Both the position numbers and the translations under genes were made by a program. The notes below the pieces were generated by a model, which worked only from the letters and a program-made list of their open reading frames with translations, did no database searches and was not told where the DNA came from. From an uncultured Collinsella sp. (lineage in GTDB: Bacteria; Actinomycetota; Coriobacteriia; Coriobacteriales; Coriobacteriaceae), in NCBI GenBank assembly GCA_900545605.1, contig UQZL01000006.1, forward strand, positions 1 to 64,000: DNA of 64,000 nt. The letters run 5' to 3'. This document shows, piece after piece, positions 47,732 to 56,125 of this stretch; position 1 is the first letter of the stretch; each line of letters begins with the position of its first letter.

Positions 47732-50035
47732 TCACGGTCGCTGGCATCGCATCGCAAAGCCCTTCGCGGTCGGCAAGACGGTAATGTCGCCGTGTTCGAT
47801 GGTGCATGCGAACGCACCACCCGCTTCCTTAACGGCATCGATGCAGGCATCGGATGGATGGCCGTAGCGGTTGCCCTCGCCCGCACTCGCGATAGAGAGC
47901 TCGGGCTTAAGCGTGCCCAGCAGGTCTGTGTCGACGGAAACTTTTGAGCCGTGATGCCCTAGCTTGAGCACATCGATATCACCCACCTCCTGTACAAACT
48001 CGCGCTCTTGATCGAGTTCGGCATCACCAGTGAGGAGCACGCGCAAGCTCTTGCCTTCCTGAGCATAGGAAAGCAGCAAAACAAGAGAGTCCTCATTGCC
48101 CTCGCCATCCACCGTGTCAAACGGCCACATCACACGTGTCCGAAACGCGCCGATATCGACCGTGTCTCCGCAAGCCACCTGCCGATACGTTACGCCGGGG
48201 CGATTCAGGACCTCAGCAGGCGCGCCGTCAAGCGCATCGGCCGCGACCACAATGGTTCCAACCGAAAACTGATCGAGCACATCAGGAAGGCCACCCCAAT
48301 GATCCTCATCCCAATGTGTCACGAAGACGGCGTCGATATGGTGGACGTTATTGCGAACCAACGCCGACACCACGCGCTCATCGAGCCCACAGTCAACGAG
48401 CACCACTGCGCCACCCTGGCGTATAAGAATGGCATCGGCCTGCCCCACATCGAGCACCGTCACCGAAGGCGGAGCGAAGCAATCCCAGTAGATGTACGGA
48501 ATCGCAGCCAAGAGCACCAGGCATGCAAGCCCCACCGCCATAGGACGCGCACGGGGACGCGGCCACCAGACCAGCAGAACCGCCAGCAAACACGGCACCA
48601 GGTAAATCCACATGCTATCGGGCGGCACGCTCACGGATGCACCCGGAACGGCGGCAAAGAGCTGTTCGAAGAACAGTGCGCAACGCGCGGCAATCATGGG
48701 CACAACGAGCGCCCAAACCTCCAACGGCGCCACGAGCGAAAAGGGAACCAGCACGATCGACACAGCGAGCAGTAGACTCACCACCGGACCGATGACCGCA
48801 TTCGCCAACGGAGCAATGAGCGAGAACGCACCAAAGGCAGGAATGGTGATAGGCAGCGTCGCCAACTGCGAGCACAGTGTGACGGAAAGCATGCTGGCAA
48901 TGCCCGGCGGCACACCCAACTCACTCAAAGCGTAGGTCGCATAGGGGCAAAAGCACAGAATGGCAAAGACGCTGGCACATGAAAGCTGAAAGCCCATCTC
49001 GAACAGCACCGTCGGCCGCAGTAGCACAAAGATGGACATAGTTACGAAGAGTGCCGATGCGCCATGCCGGCGACGCCCCGCACCGTTTACGACAAGCGTC
49101 GCGAAGACCATGCAGCACGCGCGCACGGCCGAGGGAGACGCACCCGTAAAGGCAGCGTAGCCCACAAGCGTTATCGCCAATATCGCCCGCTGAAGACCAC
49201 GTGAACACCGAGTCTTTTGCAAGACACCCTCGATTACAAACCCCACGATAGCCAAATGGCTGCCCGAGACGGCGATAAGATGCGCCGTTCCCGTCACCGA
49301 AAACCAGTCGCCCGCCGGCTGGGCGCGCAGCTCGGCCGAACGACCGCAGACGACACCGGCTATGAGCGCACGCGCCGGGTCGGTCGCAGGCGCGATGGAC
49401 GCAAGCAGCCCATTTCGCAGCCGAAGCAGCGGCCCCGGAGAGCCCTCATCGACCGGCACAATCCGAACGGCTTGAACCTTGCGCACCTCGCCTCGGAGCA
49501 CGCGCGATCGTCCATATGCATCGTTCTCAAAACGTGAAACGCGACCGATAACACGCACGTGCGCCCCGACCTTGAGCTCGCGGTCACACGATAGGCGAAC
49601 CGCTGCCAAGTTCTTACCGTCCGCGCGTGCCTCGCAGGTATAGGAATACACGTCGTCGTTTAGTGATGGATCACCCTGCACGACAAACTCGAGGCCGCTT
49701 GCCGCTCGACCGTCGAGCGCCTTCGAGGCGCTGAGCGCGCCCACAGCCCACCACGCCGAGACGACCGCTCCCGCCACGAGACCGACGGACGCGGCATACA
49801 GCCACCGCTTCCAAGGGGCAAGCCGCGCACAAGATTGAGCCAGCACAACGAAGACCGCCGCCGCAACGGGAATGGCCCATAGCGGCCCGACCGCCGGCAC
49901 CTGCTCCCTCAGCAGCGCATCAGCGGCCACGTTGAGCACCAAGGCACAGCTCACGCACATGCCGGCACACAGGGCCATCGTCCACGGCATCAATGGGCGC
50001 GGTGGCATCCCATGCTCGCGCTCGGTCGCACTCAT
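47732..50035 (-). CDS. comEC: DNA internalization/competence protein ComEC/Rec2, 767 aa
   Basis: Membrane channel for ssDNA uptake. Several transmembrane helices lie in the N-terminal half (first near residues 16-38), a competence domain covers about 220-480 (Ile-Ala-Val-Ser-Gly-Ser-His-Leu-Ala), and a C-terminal metallo-beta-lactamase-like domain carries Asp-Val-Gly-Gln-Ala-Asp-Ala and Thr-His-Trp-Asp-Glu-Asp-His. ATG at 50035 overlaps the comEA stop (ATGA). Presence of comEA and comEC together implies a DNA-uptake apparatus; other com genes are outside the window. Confidence 0.9.
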   Translation of the reverse strand: MSATEREHGMPPRPLMPWTMALCAGMCVSCALVLNVAADALLREQVPAVGPLWAIPVAAAVFVVLAQSCARLAPWKRWLYAASVGLVAGAVVSAWWAVGALSASKALDGRAASGLEFVVQGDPSLNDDVYSYTCEARADGKNLAAVRLSCDRELKVGAHVRVIGRVSRFENDAYGRSRVLRGEVRKVQAVRIVPVDEGSPGPLLRLRNGLLASIAPATDPARALIAGVVCGRSAELRAQPAGDWFSVTGTAHLIAVSGSHLAIVGFVIEGVLQKTRCSRGLQRAILAITLVGYAAFTGASPSAVRACCMVFATLVVNGAGRRRHGASALFVTMSIFVLLRPTVLFEMGFQLSCASVFAILCFCPYATYALSELGVPPGIASMLSVTLCSQLATLPITIPAFGAFSLIAPLANAVIGPVVSLLLAVSIVLVPFSLVAPLEVWALVVPMIAARCALFFEQLFAAVPGASVSVPPDSMWIYLVPCLLAVLLVWWPRPRARPMAVGLACLVLLAAIPYIYWDCFAPPSVTVLDVGQADAILIRQGGAVVLVDCGLDERVVSALVRNNVHHIDAVFVTHWDEDHWGGLPDVLDQFSVGTIVVAADALDGAPAEVLNRPGVTYRQVACGDTVDIGAFRTRVMWPFDTVDGEGNEDSLVLLLSYAQEGKSLRVLLTGDAELDQEREFVQEVGDIDVLKLGHHGSKVSVDTDLLGTLKPELSIASAGEGNRYGHPSDACIDAVKEAGGAFACTIEHGDITVLPTAKGFAMRCQRP

Positions 50036-50745
50036 ACGCAGATGCAATCTTTGATTTTGGCAAGCTTCTTCTCGCCGATTCCCGACACACGCATCAAATC
50101 GTCAACCGAGGCAAAAGCACCGTTCTTTGTCCGCTCATCGATAATCGACTGGGCCATGGAGGGACCGATGCCAGAAAGCGTCTGCAGCTCTGCCGCGCTT
50201 GCCGTATTGATATTTACTAGGCCTGTTGCGCCACTCACGCCCGATGATGCGGAAGCCCCACCATCAACACCAGCTTCCGCAATGGACGCCTGCTGCTCCC
50301 CTACCGTTGGAACGTGAATCTTCTGTCCATCAGTGACCTTAGATGCCCGATTGAGCCCCGTAACGTCTGCCTCGGGCGCCAGCCCGCCGGCGGCATCAAT
50401 CGCCTGAGCCACCCGCGCGCCGTCTTTGAGACGATATACACCTGGCGACACAACGGCGCCATCGACATCGACATAGACCTCTGCCGCGGCAGAAGCCTTA
50501 GTCGAAGAACCTTCGGATGTCTTTCCGCTCGAGGCATCACCGGATCCCGGCTCCACCAACGAGCCCGTACCGTCAGTGCGCTCAAACGACACACCACCGG
50601 CACCGCCGCCAAGGTTCGCCATCGCCAAGCCGCTCGCCATCGCAATGACGACCAGTATCGCCATCACCACTGCCTTATGACCGAGCAGCTTGTCCGCCAA
50701 GCGGTCCATCCGTTTGACCCGTTCGTGTTGTTCGCGCTGCGCCAT
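50032..50745 (-). CDS. comEA: Competence DNA receptor ComEA, 237 aa
   Basis: Membrane-anchored dsDNA receptor feeding ComEC. TM helix at about residues 23-45, an acidic Ser/Gly linker, a SLBB-like domain (Tyr-Val-Asp-Val-Asp-Gly-Ala-Val, about 98-170) and a C-terminal double helix-hairpin-helix (Asn-Ile-Asn-Thr-Ala-Ser-Ala-Ala-Glu-Leu-Gln, Val-Ser-Gly-Ile-Gly-Glu-Lys). GGGAGGTTTTGCT precedes ATG 50745. Overlaps comEC by 4 bp. Confidence 0.92.
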   Translation of the reverse strand: MAQREQHERVKRMDRLADKLLGHKAVVMAILVVIAMASGLAMANLGGGAGGVSFERTDGTGSLVEPGSGDASSGKTSEGSSTKASAAAEVYVDVDGAVVSPGVYRLKDGARVAQAIDAAGGLAPEADVTGLNRASKVTDGQKIHVPTVGEQQASIAEAGVDGGASASSGVSGATGLVNINTASAAELQTLSGIGPSMAQSIIDERTKNGAFASVDDLMRVSGIGEKKLAKIKDCICV

Positions 50746-50918
50746 AGCAAAACCTCCCAACAACATCGTGTCAGGAAAAGAGTCCTGCAACAGCCATTCT
50801 CCAAAACCGGTTTTCGCGGTCAAACCAAAAGCCGACCAAAACCTTGCGAAATACTGTCCATTTATTCAGGCACACGTCAGCAAATGAACACTTAGCCGCA
50901 AAATGCCCAGATAGCAAA

Positions 50919-50948
50919 AGACCGACGATGCAGACGCATCGTCGGTCT
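50919..50948 (-). terminator. Rho-independent terminator after thiI
   Basis: Minus strand: perfect 13-bp stem AGACCGACGATGC with its complement, GTCT loop, then UUUU. It ends the thiI operon 11 bp past the thiI stop and just upstream of comEA's promoter region. Confidence 0.93.
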
Positions 50949-50958
50949 ATGCACAAAA

Positions 50959-52203
50959 TTACTCGTGATCTTGGTAAATCTCACGCGGAGCAAGCTCCGA
51001 ATGTTTGCGTTTTAAGGTCTTAGGGGCCTTATACGTGTTGCTCTCGAAGTCGATGTACTCGGTCTGCTTGAGCAGGCGCTCGATCATCTCCTCGTGATCG
51101 AACAACTCCCAGGCCTCATGCACGGCATCGAGTTTAGCGTGCGTCTCGGGACGGCGCGGCATAAACAGCGTGCAGCAGTCGGGAGCGGCCTCAGTCGAGA
51201 TATCGAACGTACCGATCTCCTCGGCGCGCGCGATGATCTCCTGCTTGTCCGAACCGATGAGAGGACGGAACACGGGGATCTTCACGGCCTCGTTAACAGC
51301 CATGATGTTCTCAAGCGTTTGAGAGGCAACCTGCCCAAGCGATTCGCCCGTAACGATGGCCTTAGCGCCCTCGATATGCGCGATGCGCTCGGCAACCGAA
51401 TACATAATGCGGCGATACATGATCACGCGAAGGTTGCTGGGACAGGTGACCGAAATCTCACGCTGGCAGTCGCCAAACGGCACCACGTACAGGCGGCCGA
51501 TCTGGACACCCGGCTCAAGCGCACGGATGATATCCTGCACCAAATACTCGCTCGTATCGGGCGTCTGCGGACGACCGGAGAAATGTACCGGCACGCACAC
51601 CGCGCCGCGACGCGCGAGCATCCAGGTCGCCACCGGAGAATCGATACCTGACGACAGCAGCGTCACGACCTTGCCGGCAGAACCCACCGGCAGACCGCCC
51701 ACGCCGCGCTCGGAGCGCGCGTACACATAAACGCTACCCTGGACCACCAGTACGTGCACCATCGCATCGGGGTCGTGCATTTGAACCTTTTTATCGGGGA
51801 AGGCCTCACACAACACCTCGCCCACCTGACGATTGATGTCAATCGAGGTGAGCTCATAGTCGGTATTGGAGCGCTTAGCGTGCACCTTAAACGAATCGAA
51901 GGAACCAAACTCGCGCAGCGCCTTGACGGCGGCGGCGCAGTACTCCTGCGGGTCGCGGTTGGTGTGATACGCCAAAGACACACGAGCAACGCCGGGAACG
52001 GTGCGAATGACACGCGCCGCATCATCGGCCTGATGCTCGTTAAAGGTCACGAGGATATAACCGGAAATTCGAGACACGGCGTTCACGGAAAAGGCGGCCA
52101 AAGCCGCCTTAATGTTATCCATGAGGATATGCTCAAAATGTGCGCGGTTCTTGCCCTTCAGTCCAACCTCGTGATAGTGGACCAGGCAGACGCGAGCCGC
52201 CAT
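50959..52203 (-). CDS. thiI: tRNA 4-thiouridine synthetase / thiamine thiazole ThiI-like, 414 aa
   Basis: ATP-dependent sulfurtransferase making 4-thiouridine in tRNA and the thiazole of thiamine. It has an N-terminal ferredoxin-like plus THUMP segment (about 1-165), a PP-loop ATPase with Ser-Ser-Gly-Ile-Asp-Ser-Pro-Val-Ala-Thr (about 182-191), and Gly-Glu-Ser-Leu-Gly-Gln-Val-Ala-Ser-Gln. The rhodanese extension of the E. coli enzyme is absent, as in most Gram-positives, so sulfur likely comes from a partner NifS-type desulfurase outside the window. Confidence 0.92.
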   Translation of the reverse strand: MAARVCLVHYHEVGLKGKNRAHFEHILMDNIKAALAAFSVNAVSRISGYILVTFNEHQADDAARVIRTVPGVARVSLAYHTNRDPQEYCAAAVKALREFGSFDSFKVHAKRSNTDYELTSIDINRQVGEVLCEAFPDKKVQMHDPDAMVHVLVVQGSVYVYARSERGVGGLPVGSAGKVVTLLSSGIDSPVATWMLARRGAVCVPVHFSGRPQTPDTSEYLVQDIIRALEPGVQIGRLYVVPFGDCQREISVTCPSNLRVIMYRRIMYSVAERIAHIEGAKAIVTGESLGQVASQTLENIMAVNEAVKIPVFRPLIGSDKQEIIARAEEIGTFDISTEAAPDCCTLFMPRRPETHAKLDAVHEAWELFDHEEMIERLLKQTEYIDFESNTYKAPKTLKRKHSELAPREIYQDHE

Positions 52204-52485
52204 TTAGGCTTCAGCAACCTTGTGGCCGAGCGCCTTCTCGTAACGGGCCTCGTCGTAAGAGATGTCGCCGTCGACAATCTCGTCCATAGCCATCGAGATG
52301 GTATCGGCACCGGAAAGCCCGATGGTGATGTCATCGACATCCTGGACGGCAAGCACGCGGTTGTGCTGGCCACGCAGCATGCTATTGATGTCGCAGGCGC
52401 GCTTGGAGGCAAGCGAAGCGAGCAGGAAGCGGTTGTGATCGGTCTTCTCCAGAAGATCGTCAATGCAAGGCTTTACAACGGACAC
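52204..52485 (-). CDS. rpoZ: RNA polymerase omega subunit, 93 aa
   Basis: Small assembly subunit of RNA polymerase that also carries a ppGpp contact. Lys-Pro-Cys-Ile-Asp-Asp-Leu-Leu-Glu near the N-terminus and Asn-Arg-Phe-Leu-Leu-Ala-Ser-Leu-Ala-Ser-Lys-Arg-Ala match the omega signature. It sits next to gmk, the classical pairing. The C-terminus is acidic, ending Ala-Leu-Gly-His-Lys-Val-Ala-Glu-Ala. Confidence 0.9.
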   Translation of the reverse strand: MSVVKPCIDDLLEKTDHNRFLLASLASKRACDINSMLRGQHNRVLAVQDVDDITIGLSGADTISMAMDEIVDGDISYDEARYEKALGHKVAEA

Positions 52486-52490
52486 GGACC

Positions 52491-53060
52491 TCAGATCCTT
52501 TCATGCATATCGAGAACGCGAACGAGCTCATCGGTCGCGCGGTCGAGATCGTCATTAACCACGACGTCGTCGTAGCGGTCGGCAAGGGCAAGCTCATCGG
52601 CGGCGTTTGCCATACGCAGCTCAATCGTCTCGGGCGTCTCGGTACCGCGACCGACTAGACGCTCGCGGAGCACCTCAAGCGAAGGCGGCTTGATAAAGAT
52701 CAGCACGGCCTCGGGGAAACGCTCCTTCACCTGCAGGGCGCCCTGGACATCGATCTCCAAAATCAGAGACGAACCAGAGGCGAGCTTGGACTGGACCTCG
52801 CTCACCAACGTGCCGTAGCAGTTACCGTGGACCTCGGCCCACTCAACAAACTCACCGTTTGCCACGCGGCGGTCGAACTCCTCGCGCGTCAGAAAAAAGT
52901 AGTTGACGCCGTCGACCTCACCTTTGCGTGGTGCTCGCGTGGTAGCCGAAACCGTCAGGCCCAGGTTCGAGCGGCGCTCGCGCACACGAGTGACGAGCGT
53001 ACCCTTGCCTGCGCCTGACGGTCCAGAAATCACAAAGAGCTTGGAATCCTGAGCGCTCAC
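52491..53060 (-). CDS. gmk: Guanylate kinase, 189 aa
   Basis: Phosphorylates GMP to GDP. P-loop Gly-Pro-Ser-Gly-Ala-Gly-Lys-Gly-Thr (about 13-21). GMP-binding segments Ser-Ala-Thr-Thr-Arg-Ala-Pro-Arg (about 39-46) and Tyr-Phe-Phe-Leu. Leu-Glu-Ile-Asp-Val-Gln-Gly-Ala near residue 103 completes the family pattern. Its length is typical. Directly between mIHF and rpoZ in one operon; the start at 53060 abuts the stop of mIHF. Confidence 0.95.
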   Translation of the reverse strand: MSAQDSKLFVISGPSGAGKGTLVTRVRERRSNLGLTVSATTRAPRKGEVDGVNYFFLTREEFDRRVANGEFVEWAEVHGNCYGTLVSEVQSKLASGSSLILEIDVQGALQVKERFPEAVLIFIKPPSLEVLRERLVGRGTETPETIELRMANAADELALADRYDDVVVNDDLDRATDELVRVLDMHERI

Positions 53061-53369
53061 TTATTTGGTCAGCTGCTCGAGGAGCTGCTCGCGCTGACGG
53101 ACGCCGAGGCCCTGGACGCGACGGGTAGCGGAGATACCGAGCTCCTCCATGATCTTGGCGGCCTTGGCCTTGCCATAACCAGGGAGAGACTCGATGAGGG
53201 TGGAAACCTTCATGCGGGAAGCGATGGGGTCATCGGAGTTGAGCACGGACTCGAGGGACTTCTCGCCCTTCTTAATCTGCTCGCGAAGCTCAGCGCGGGC
53301 GTGACGTGCGGCAGCAGCCTTCTCAAGAGCCTGCTTGCGCTGCTCATCGGTAAGCTGAGGGAGTGCCAT
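53061..53369 (-). CDS. mihF: Integration host factor, actinobacterial type (mIHF), 102 aa
   Basis: Nucleoid-associated DNA-bending protein. Helical N-terminus (Ala-Leu-Glu-Lys-Ala-Ala-Ala-Ala-Arg), then the helix-two-turn-helix Leu-Pro-Gly-Tyr-Gly-Lys-Ala-Lys-Ala-Ala-Lys-Ile-Met-Glu and Arg-Arg-Val-Gln-Gly-Leu-Gly. The family marks Actinobacteria and relatives and often precedes gmk-rpoZ as here. May assist prophage integrases, as mIHF does for L5. Start at 53369 chosen over an upstream in-frame ATG. Confidence 0.9.
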   Translation of the reverse strand: MALPQLTDEQRKQALEKAAAARHARAELREQIKKGEKSLESVLNSDDPIASRMKVSTLIESLPGYGKAKAAKIMEELGISATRRVQGLGVRQREQLLEQLTK

Positions 53370-53505
53370 TCGTACCTCCAAATAGTTGGGTTATATCTGA
53401 TTCAATAATTGGCATTTTAGCACGTAGAACGTACAAAATGCCCAATCGCGGCTCCATAGGTTAGACGATACCCGCAAAAAGTGCAATATACTGCGCCCAA
53501 AGTTA

Positions 53506-53563
53506 AGCCCCTGACCTGCGATTCCACACAAAGGATGGGAAAGTTTACGCAGGCACAGGGGCT
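53506..53563. terminator. Long inverted repeat between pyrF and mIHF, probable bidirectional terminator
   Basis: AGCCCCTG (53506-53513) with CCTGCG pairs with CGCAGG and CAGGGGCT (53548-53563); a single bulge breaks an otherwise 14-bp stem with a 27-nt loop. Flanking U-tracts are short (ATTTT on the plus side). It is the only structure in the 240-bp gap and separates the pyr operon from thiI-rpoZ-gmk-mIHF. Confidence 0.6.
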
Positions 53564-53608
53564 ATTTTGTGCTAATGAGACCCAAAAGTGGTGACTTAGG
53601 GGAATCTT

Positions 53609-54325
53609 TTACGCGACGTTTTCGACCAGCTCGGCGACGATGGCGTCAAAGGCGGCAACCGGATCGTCGGCACCGGTGATGGGACGGCCCACCACAATGT
53701 GGCTTGCACCGCGCTCGATAGCCTGGGAAGGCGTCGCCACGCGGGACTGGTCACCAAGGGCGGCACCCACCGGACGCACGCCCGGAGTCACGATCAGGGC
53801 ATCAGGACCCAGCAGCTCACGCATGTCGTGAGCCTCCATCGGCGAGCACACGATGCCATCGATACCGTTGGCCTGAGCGAGCTTTGCCAGGCGGGCGGCC
53901 TCCTCGGACACGGGCGACTCGACGCCGATCTCGCTCAAGGCATCCTGATTCATGCTCGTGAGAACGGTGATGGCGACGAGCTTGGCGCGGTCCTCGCGCG
54001 CCTCCTCGGCACCCTCGCGGCAGGCAGCGAGCATGGCGCCCGAACCCAAGCCGTGAACCGAAAGCAGGTCGGCACCGGCAAGCGAGGCCGAACGGGCGGC
54101 ACCGCGAACCTGATGCGGAATATCATGGAACTTAAGGTCAAGGAAGACCTTAAAGCCCAAATCCTTGAACGTCTTGACGATCTCAGGACCCTCGGCGTAA
54201 TAGAGCGTCATGCCAACCTTGAGCCAGGCGGCATGGCCCGAAAGCTCGTGGGCAAGCTCGAGAGCACGCTCACGGTCGCAGTCGAGGGCGACGATTACGC
54301 GGTCGCGGGCATCGGTCTCTAGCAT
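53609..54325 (-). CDS. pyrF: Orotidine 5'-phosphate decarboxylase, 238 aa
   Basis: Last step of UMP synthesis: OMP to UMP plus CO2. The catalytic Asp-Leu-Lys-Phe-His-Asp-Ile-Pro is at about residues 63-70, with Val-Gly-Met-Thr-Leu-Tyr nearby. The phosphate site Val-Thr-Pro-Gly-Val-Arg-Pro and Ile-Val-Val-Gly-Arg-Pro-Ile (near 178 and 212) complete the barrel. It is the distal gene of the operon; start at 54325 overlaps the pyrD stop by 7 bp. Confidence 0.93.
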   Translation of the reverse strand: MLETDARDRVIVALDCDRERALELAHELSGHAAWLKVGMTLYYAEGPEIVKTFKDLGFKVFLDLKFHDIPHQVRGAARSASLAGADLLSVHGLGSGAMLAACREGAEEAREDRAKLVAITVLTSMNQDALSEIGVESPVSEEAARLAKLAQANGIDGIVCSPMEAHDMRELLGPDALIVTPGVRPVGAALGDQSRVATPSQAIERGASHIVVGRPITGADDPVAAFDAIVAELVENVA

Positions 54326-55242
54326 TCGAAAGCACCTACCAGTTCGTTAATGTCCTTCACGCCCTGGGACTCGGCCCAGGCCTCGAGCTCATGCGCGATC
54401 TTGAGCGAAGCGCACGGATCGACGAAGTTGGCCATGCCGACCGACACGCAGGTGGCGCCGGCCAGAATAAACTCGGCCGCATCCTCGCCGGTCATGACAC
54501 CGCCGACACCGTTGATGGGAATATCGACGGCCTGGGCAACCTCCCAGACCATGCGCACGGCGATGTGGTGGCACAGCGGGCCCGAAAGGCCGCCCTTGGG
54601 CTTGGCCACGCGGGACTTGCGGGTATGGACGTCGATGGCCATGCCCTGGATGGAGTTGATGACTGAAAGGCCGTCGGCACCGGCAGCCTCGAGGGCCTTG
54701 GCAATCTCGGCGACGTTGACCGGCGCCATCTTCACGAACAGCGGCTTATCGGTCACCTTGCGGCAGGCAGCCATAACGGAAGAGGCGCCCTCGGGCGTGG
54801 AGCCCATGGCGGCACCGCCGGCGGCGATATTAGGGCAGCTCACGTTGATCTCGTAGCCGGCAGCCCAGGGGCACAGCTCGACATACATCTCTAGTGCGCG
54901 GACAAACTCGTCAACGGAGTGGCCGGCAACCTGGCAGATGACCTGGCAACCGTCCTTGGAGAGCTGCTCCAGCCACGGACCGGACTCACGGGCAAAGGCA
55001 GCCACGCCAGGGTTCTGAAGGCCCACGGAGTTGATCATGCCGCCGGGAATCTCGGCCATACGGGGGGCGGGGTTGCCGGGCCAGGGCTCGGCAGCGCAAC
55101 CCTTGGTGGTGATGGCGCCCAGCTGGGAGACATCGAAGAAGTTCTGGAACTGCCAACCGTAGCCAAAGGTACCGGCTGCGGTGTTGATGGGGTTCTGCAT
55201 CTTGACGCCGCCGAAATCGACGGCCATGTTCACGGTACCCAC
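54319..55242 (-). CDS. pyrD: Dihydroorotate dehydrogenase, catalytic subunit (class 1B), 307 aa
   Basis: Oxidises dihydroorotate with NAD via PyrK. FMN/active-site features: Asn-Pro-Ile-Asn-Thr-Ala-Ala-Gly-Thr-Phe-Gly near the N-terminus, Glu-Ile-Asn-Val-Ser-Cys-Pro-Asn with the catalytic-base Cys (about 134-141), Leu-Phe-Val-Lys-Met-Ala-Pro, and Gly-Val-Gly-Gly-Val-Met at the FMN phosphate site. The Cys base fits class 1. GTG at 55242 overlaps the pyrK stop (TAGTGG); other starts within 15 bases are possible. Confidence 0.92.
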   Translation of the reverse strand: MGTVNMAVDFGGVKMQNPINTAAGTFGYGWQFQNFFDVSQLGAITTKGCAAEPWPGNPAPRMAEIPGGMINSVGLQNPGVAAFARESGPWLEQLSKDGCQVICQVAGHSVDEFVRALEMYVELCPWAAGYEINVSCPNIAAGGAAMGSTPEGASSVMAACRKVTDKPLFVKMAPVNVAEIAKALEAAGADGLSVINSIQGMAIDVHTRKSRVAKPKGGLSGPLCHHIAVRMVWEVAQAVDIPINGVGGVMTGEDAAEFILAGATCVSVGMANFVDPCASLKIAHELEAWAESQGVKDINELVGAFEC

Positions 55243-56033
55243 TAGAAGACCACCACCTTGGAAGCATCGAACACGGGGCCGCACATGCAAGCACCCTTCA
55301 TACCGTCGACCGTCTCGACATTGCAGGTGTTGCAGGCGCCAAAGCCACAGCTCATCATGCGCTCGAGCGACACCTCGCAGTACGCACCGGCCTCGGCGGC
55401 AGCGGCGGCGACTTTCTTCATCATGACAGCGGGGCCGCAGCTGGCCACATAGTCGTAGCCGCCCTCGCCGAGCAGCTCGGCTGCCGGGTCGGTGCAAAAA
55501 CCGTGCGTGCCCAGCGTGCCATCGTCGGTGCACACGTTAACCGTGGCGCCCAGCGCGCGGAACTCATCGACACCCACGGCCTTGGAAGCGGTGCCAAAGC
55601 CCAGGCACACGTCGACATCCACGCCCTGCTCGGCAAGCTTGCCGGCGAGGCAGAGCACGGGCGGAACGCCGATGCCGCCCGCCACGAGCAGCGCCTTCCT
55701 GGTGCCCTCGGGAACAAGCCAGCCGCGGCCGCCAGGGCCCAACAGGTTGGACTTGGAGCCGGGGGCCATCTGCGACAGACGACGGGTGTCGTCACCCACG
55801 ACGGCGTACCACAGCTCGACGGTGCCGGCCTGGGCGTCGGCGCGATAGAAGCTCAGGGGCACGCGAAGCAGCGAGGACGCATCGCCGGGCACGGCAATGT
55901 TCACAAACTGACCGGGCTTGAGCGCACTTGCAAGCTTGGGGGCCGAGATGACGAGCGAGAAGATGCCGTCGGCGATCTCCTGGTTCGAGACGACCTCGAA
56001 GTCGTGCATGCGTGCAGTGGAAGGTGTGGGCAT
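55242..56033 (-). CDS. pyrK: Dihydroorotate dehydrogenase electron-transfer subunit, 263 aa
   Basis: FAD/[2Fe-2S] partner of PyrD(B). FAD-binding Arg-Val-Pro-Leu-Ser-Phe-Tyr near 59-65 and nucleotide-binding Val-Ala-Gly-Gly-Ile-Gly-Val-Pro-Pro (117-125) are seen. The C-terminus carries the cluster motif Cys-Gly-Phe-Gly-Ala-Cys-Asn-Thr-Cys (about 224-232), with the fourth Cys near 245. GGAGCGTCT precedes ATG 56033. Sandwiched between pyrC and pyrD. Confidence 0.92.
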   Translation of the reverse strand: MPTPSTARMHDFEVVSNQEIADGIFSLVISAPKLASALKPGQFVNIAVPGDASSLLRVPLSFYRADAQAGTVELWYAVVGDDTRRLSQMAPGSKSNLLGPGGRGWLVPEGTRKALLVAGGIGVPPVLCLAGKLAEQGVDVDVCLGFGTASKAVGVDEFRALGATVNVCTDDGTLGTHGFCTDPAAELLGEGGYDYVASCGPAVMMKKVAAAAAEAGAYCEVSLERMMSCGFGACNTCNVETVDGMKGACMCGPVFDASKVVVF

Positions 56034-56125
56034 AGACGCTCCAATCCCCCATGCGATTGCATGGTCAAAACGAACAGAAAGCGCGGCACCGCAAGGGCAC
56101 CGCGCACAAAAGCGATAAGGCTATG

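Noticed and set aside
56081..56106. GC-rich inverted repeat between pyrK and pyrC as terminator
   Set aside because: Only 6 bp pair cleanly and it lies inside an evident operon; likely chance.
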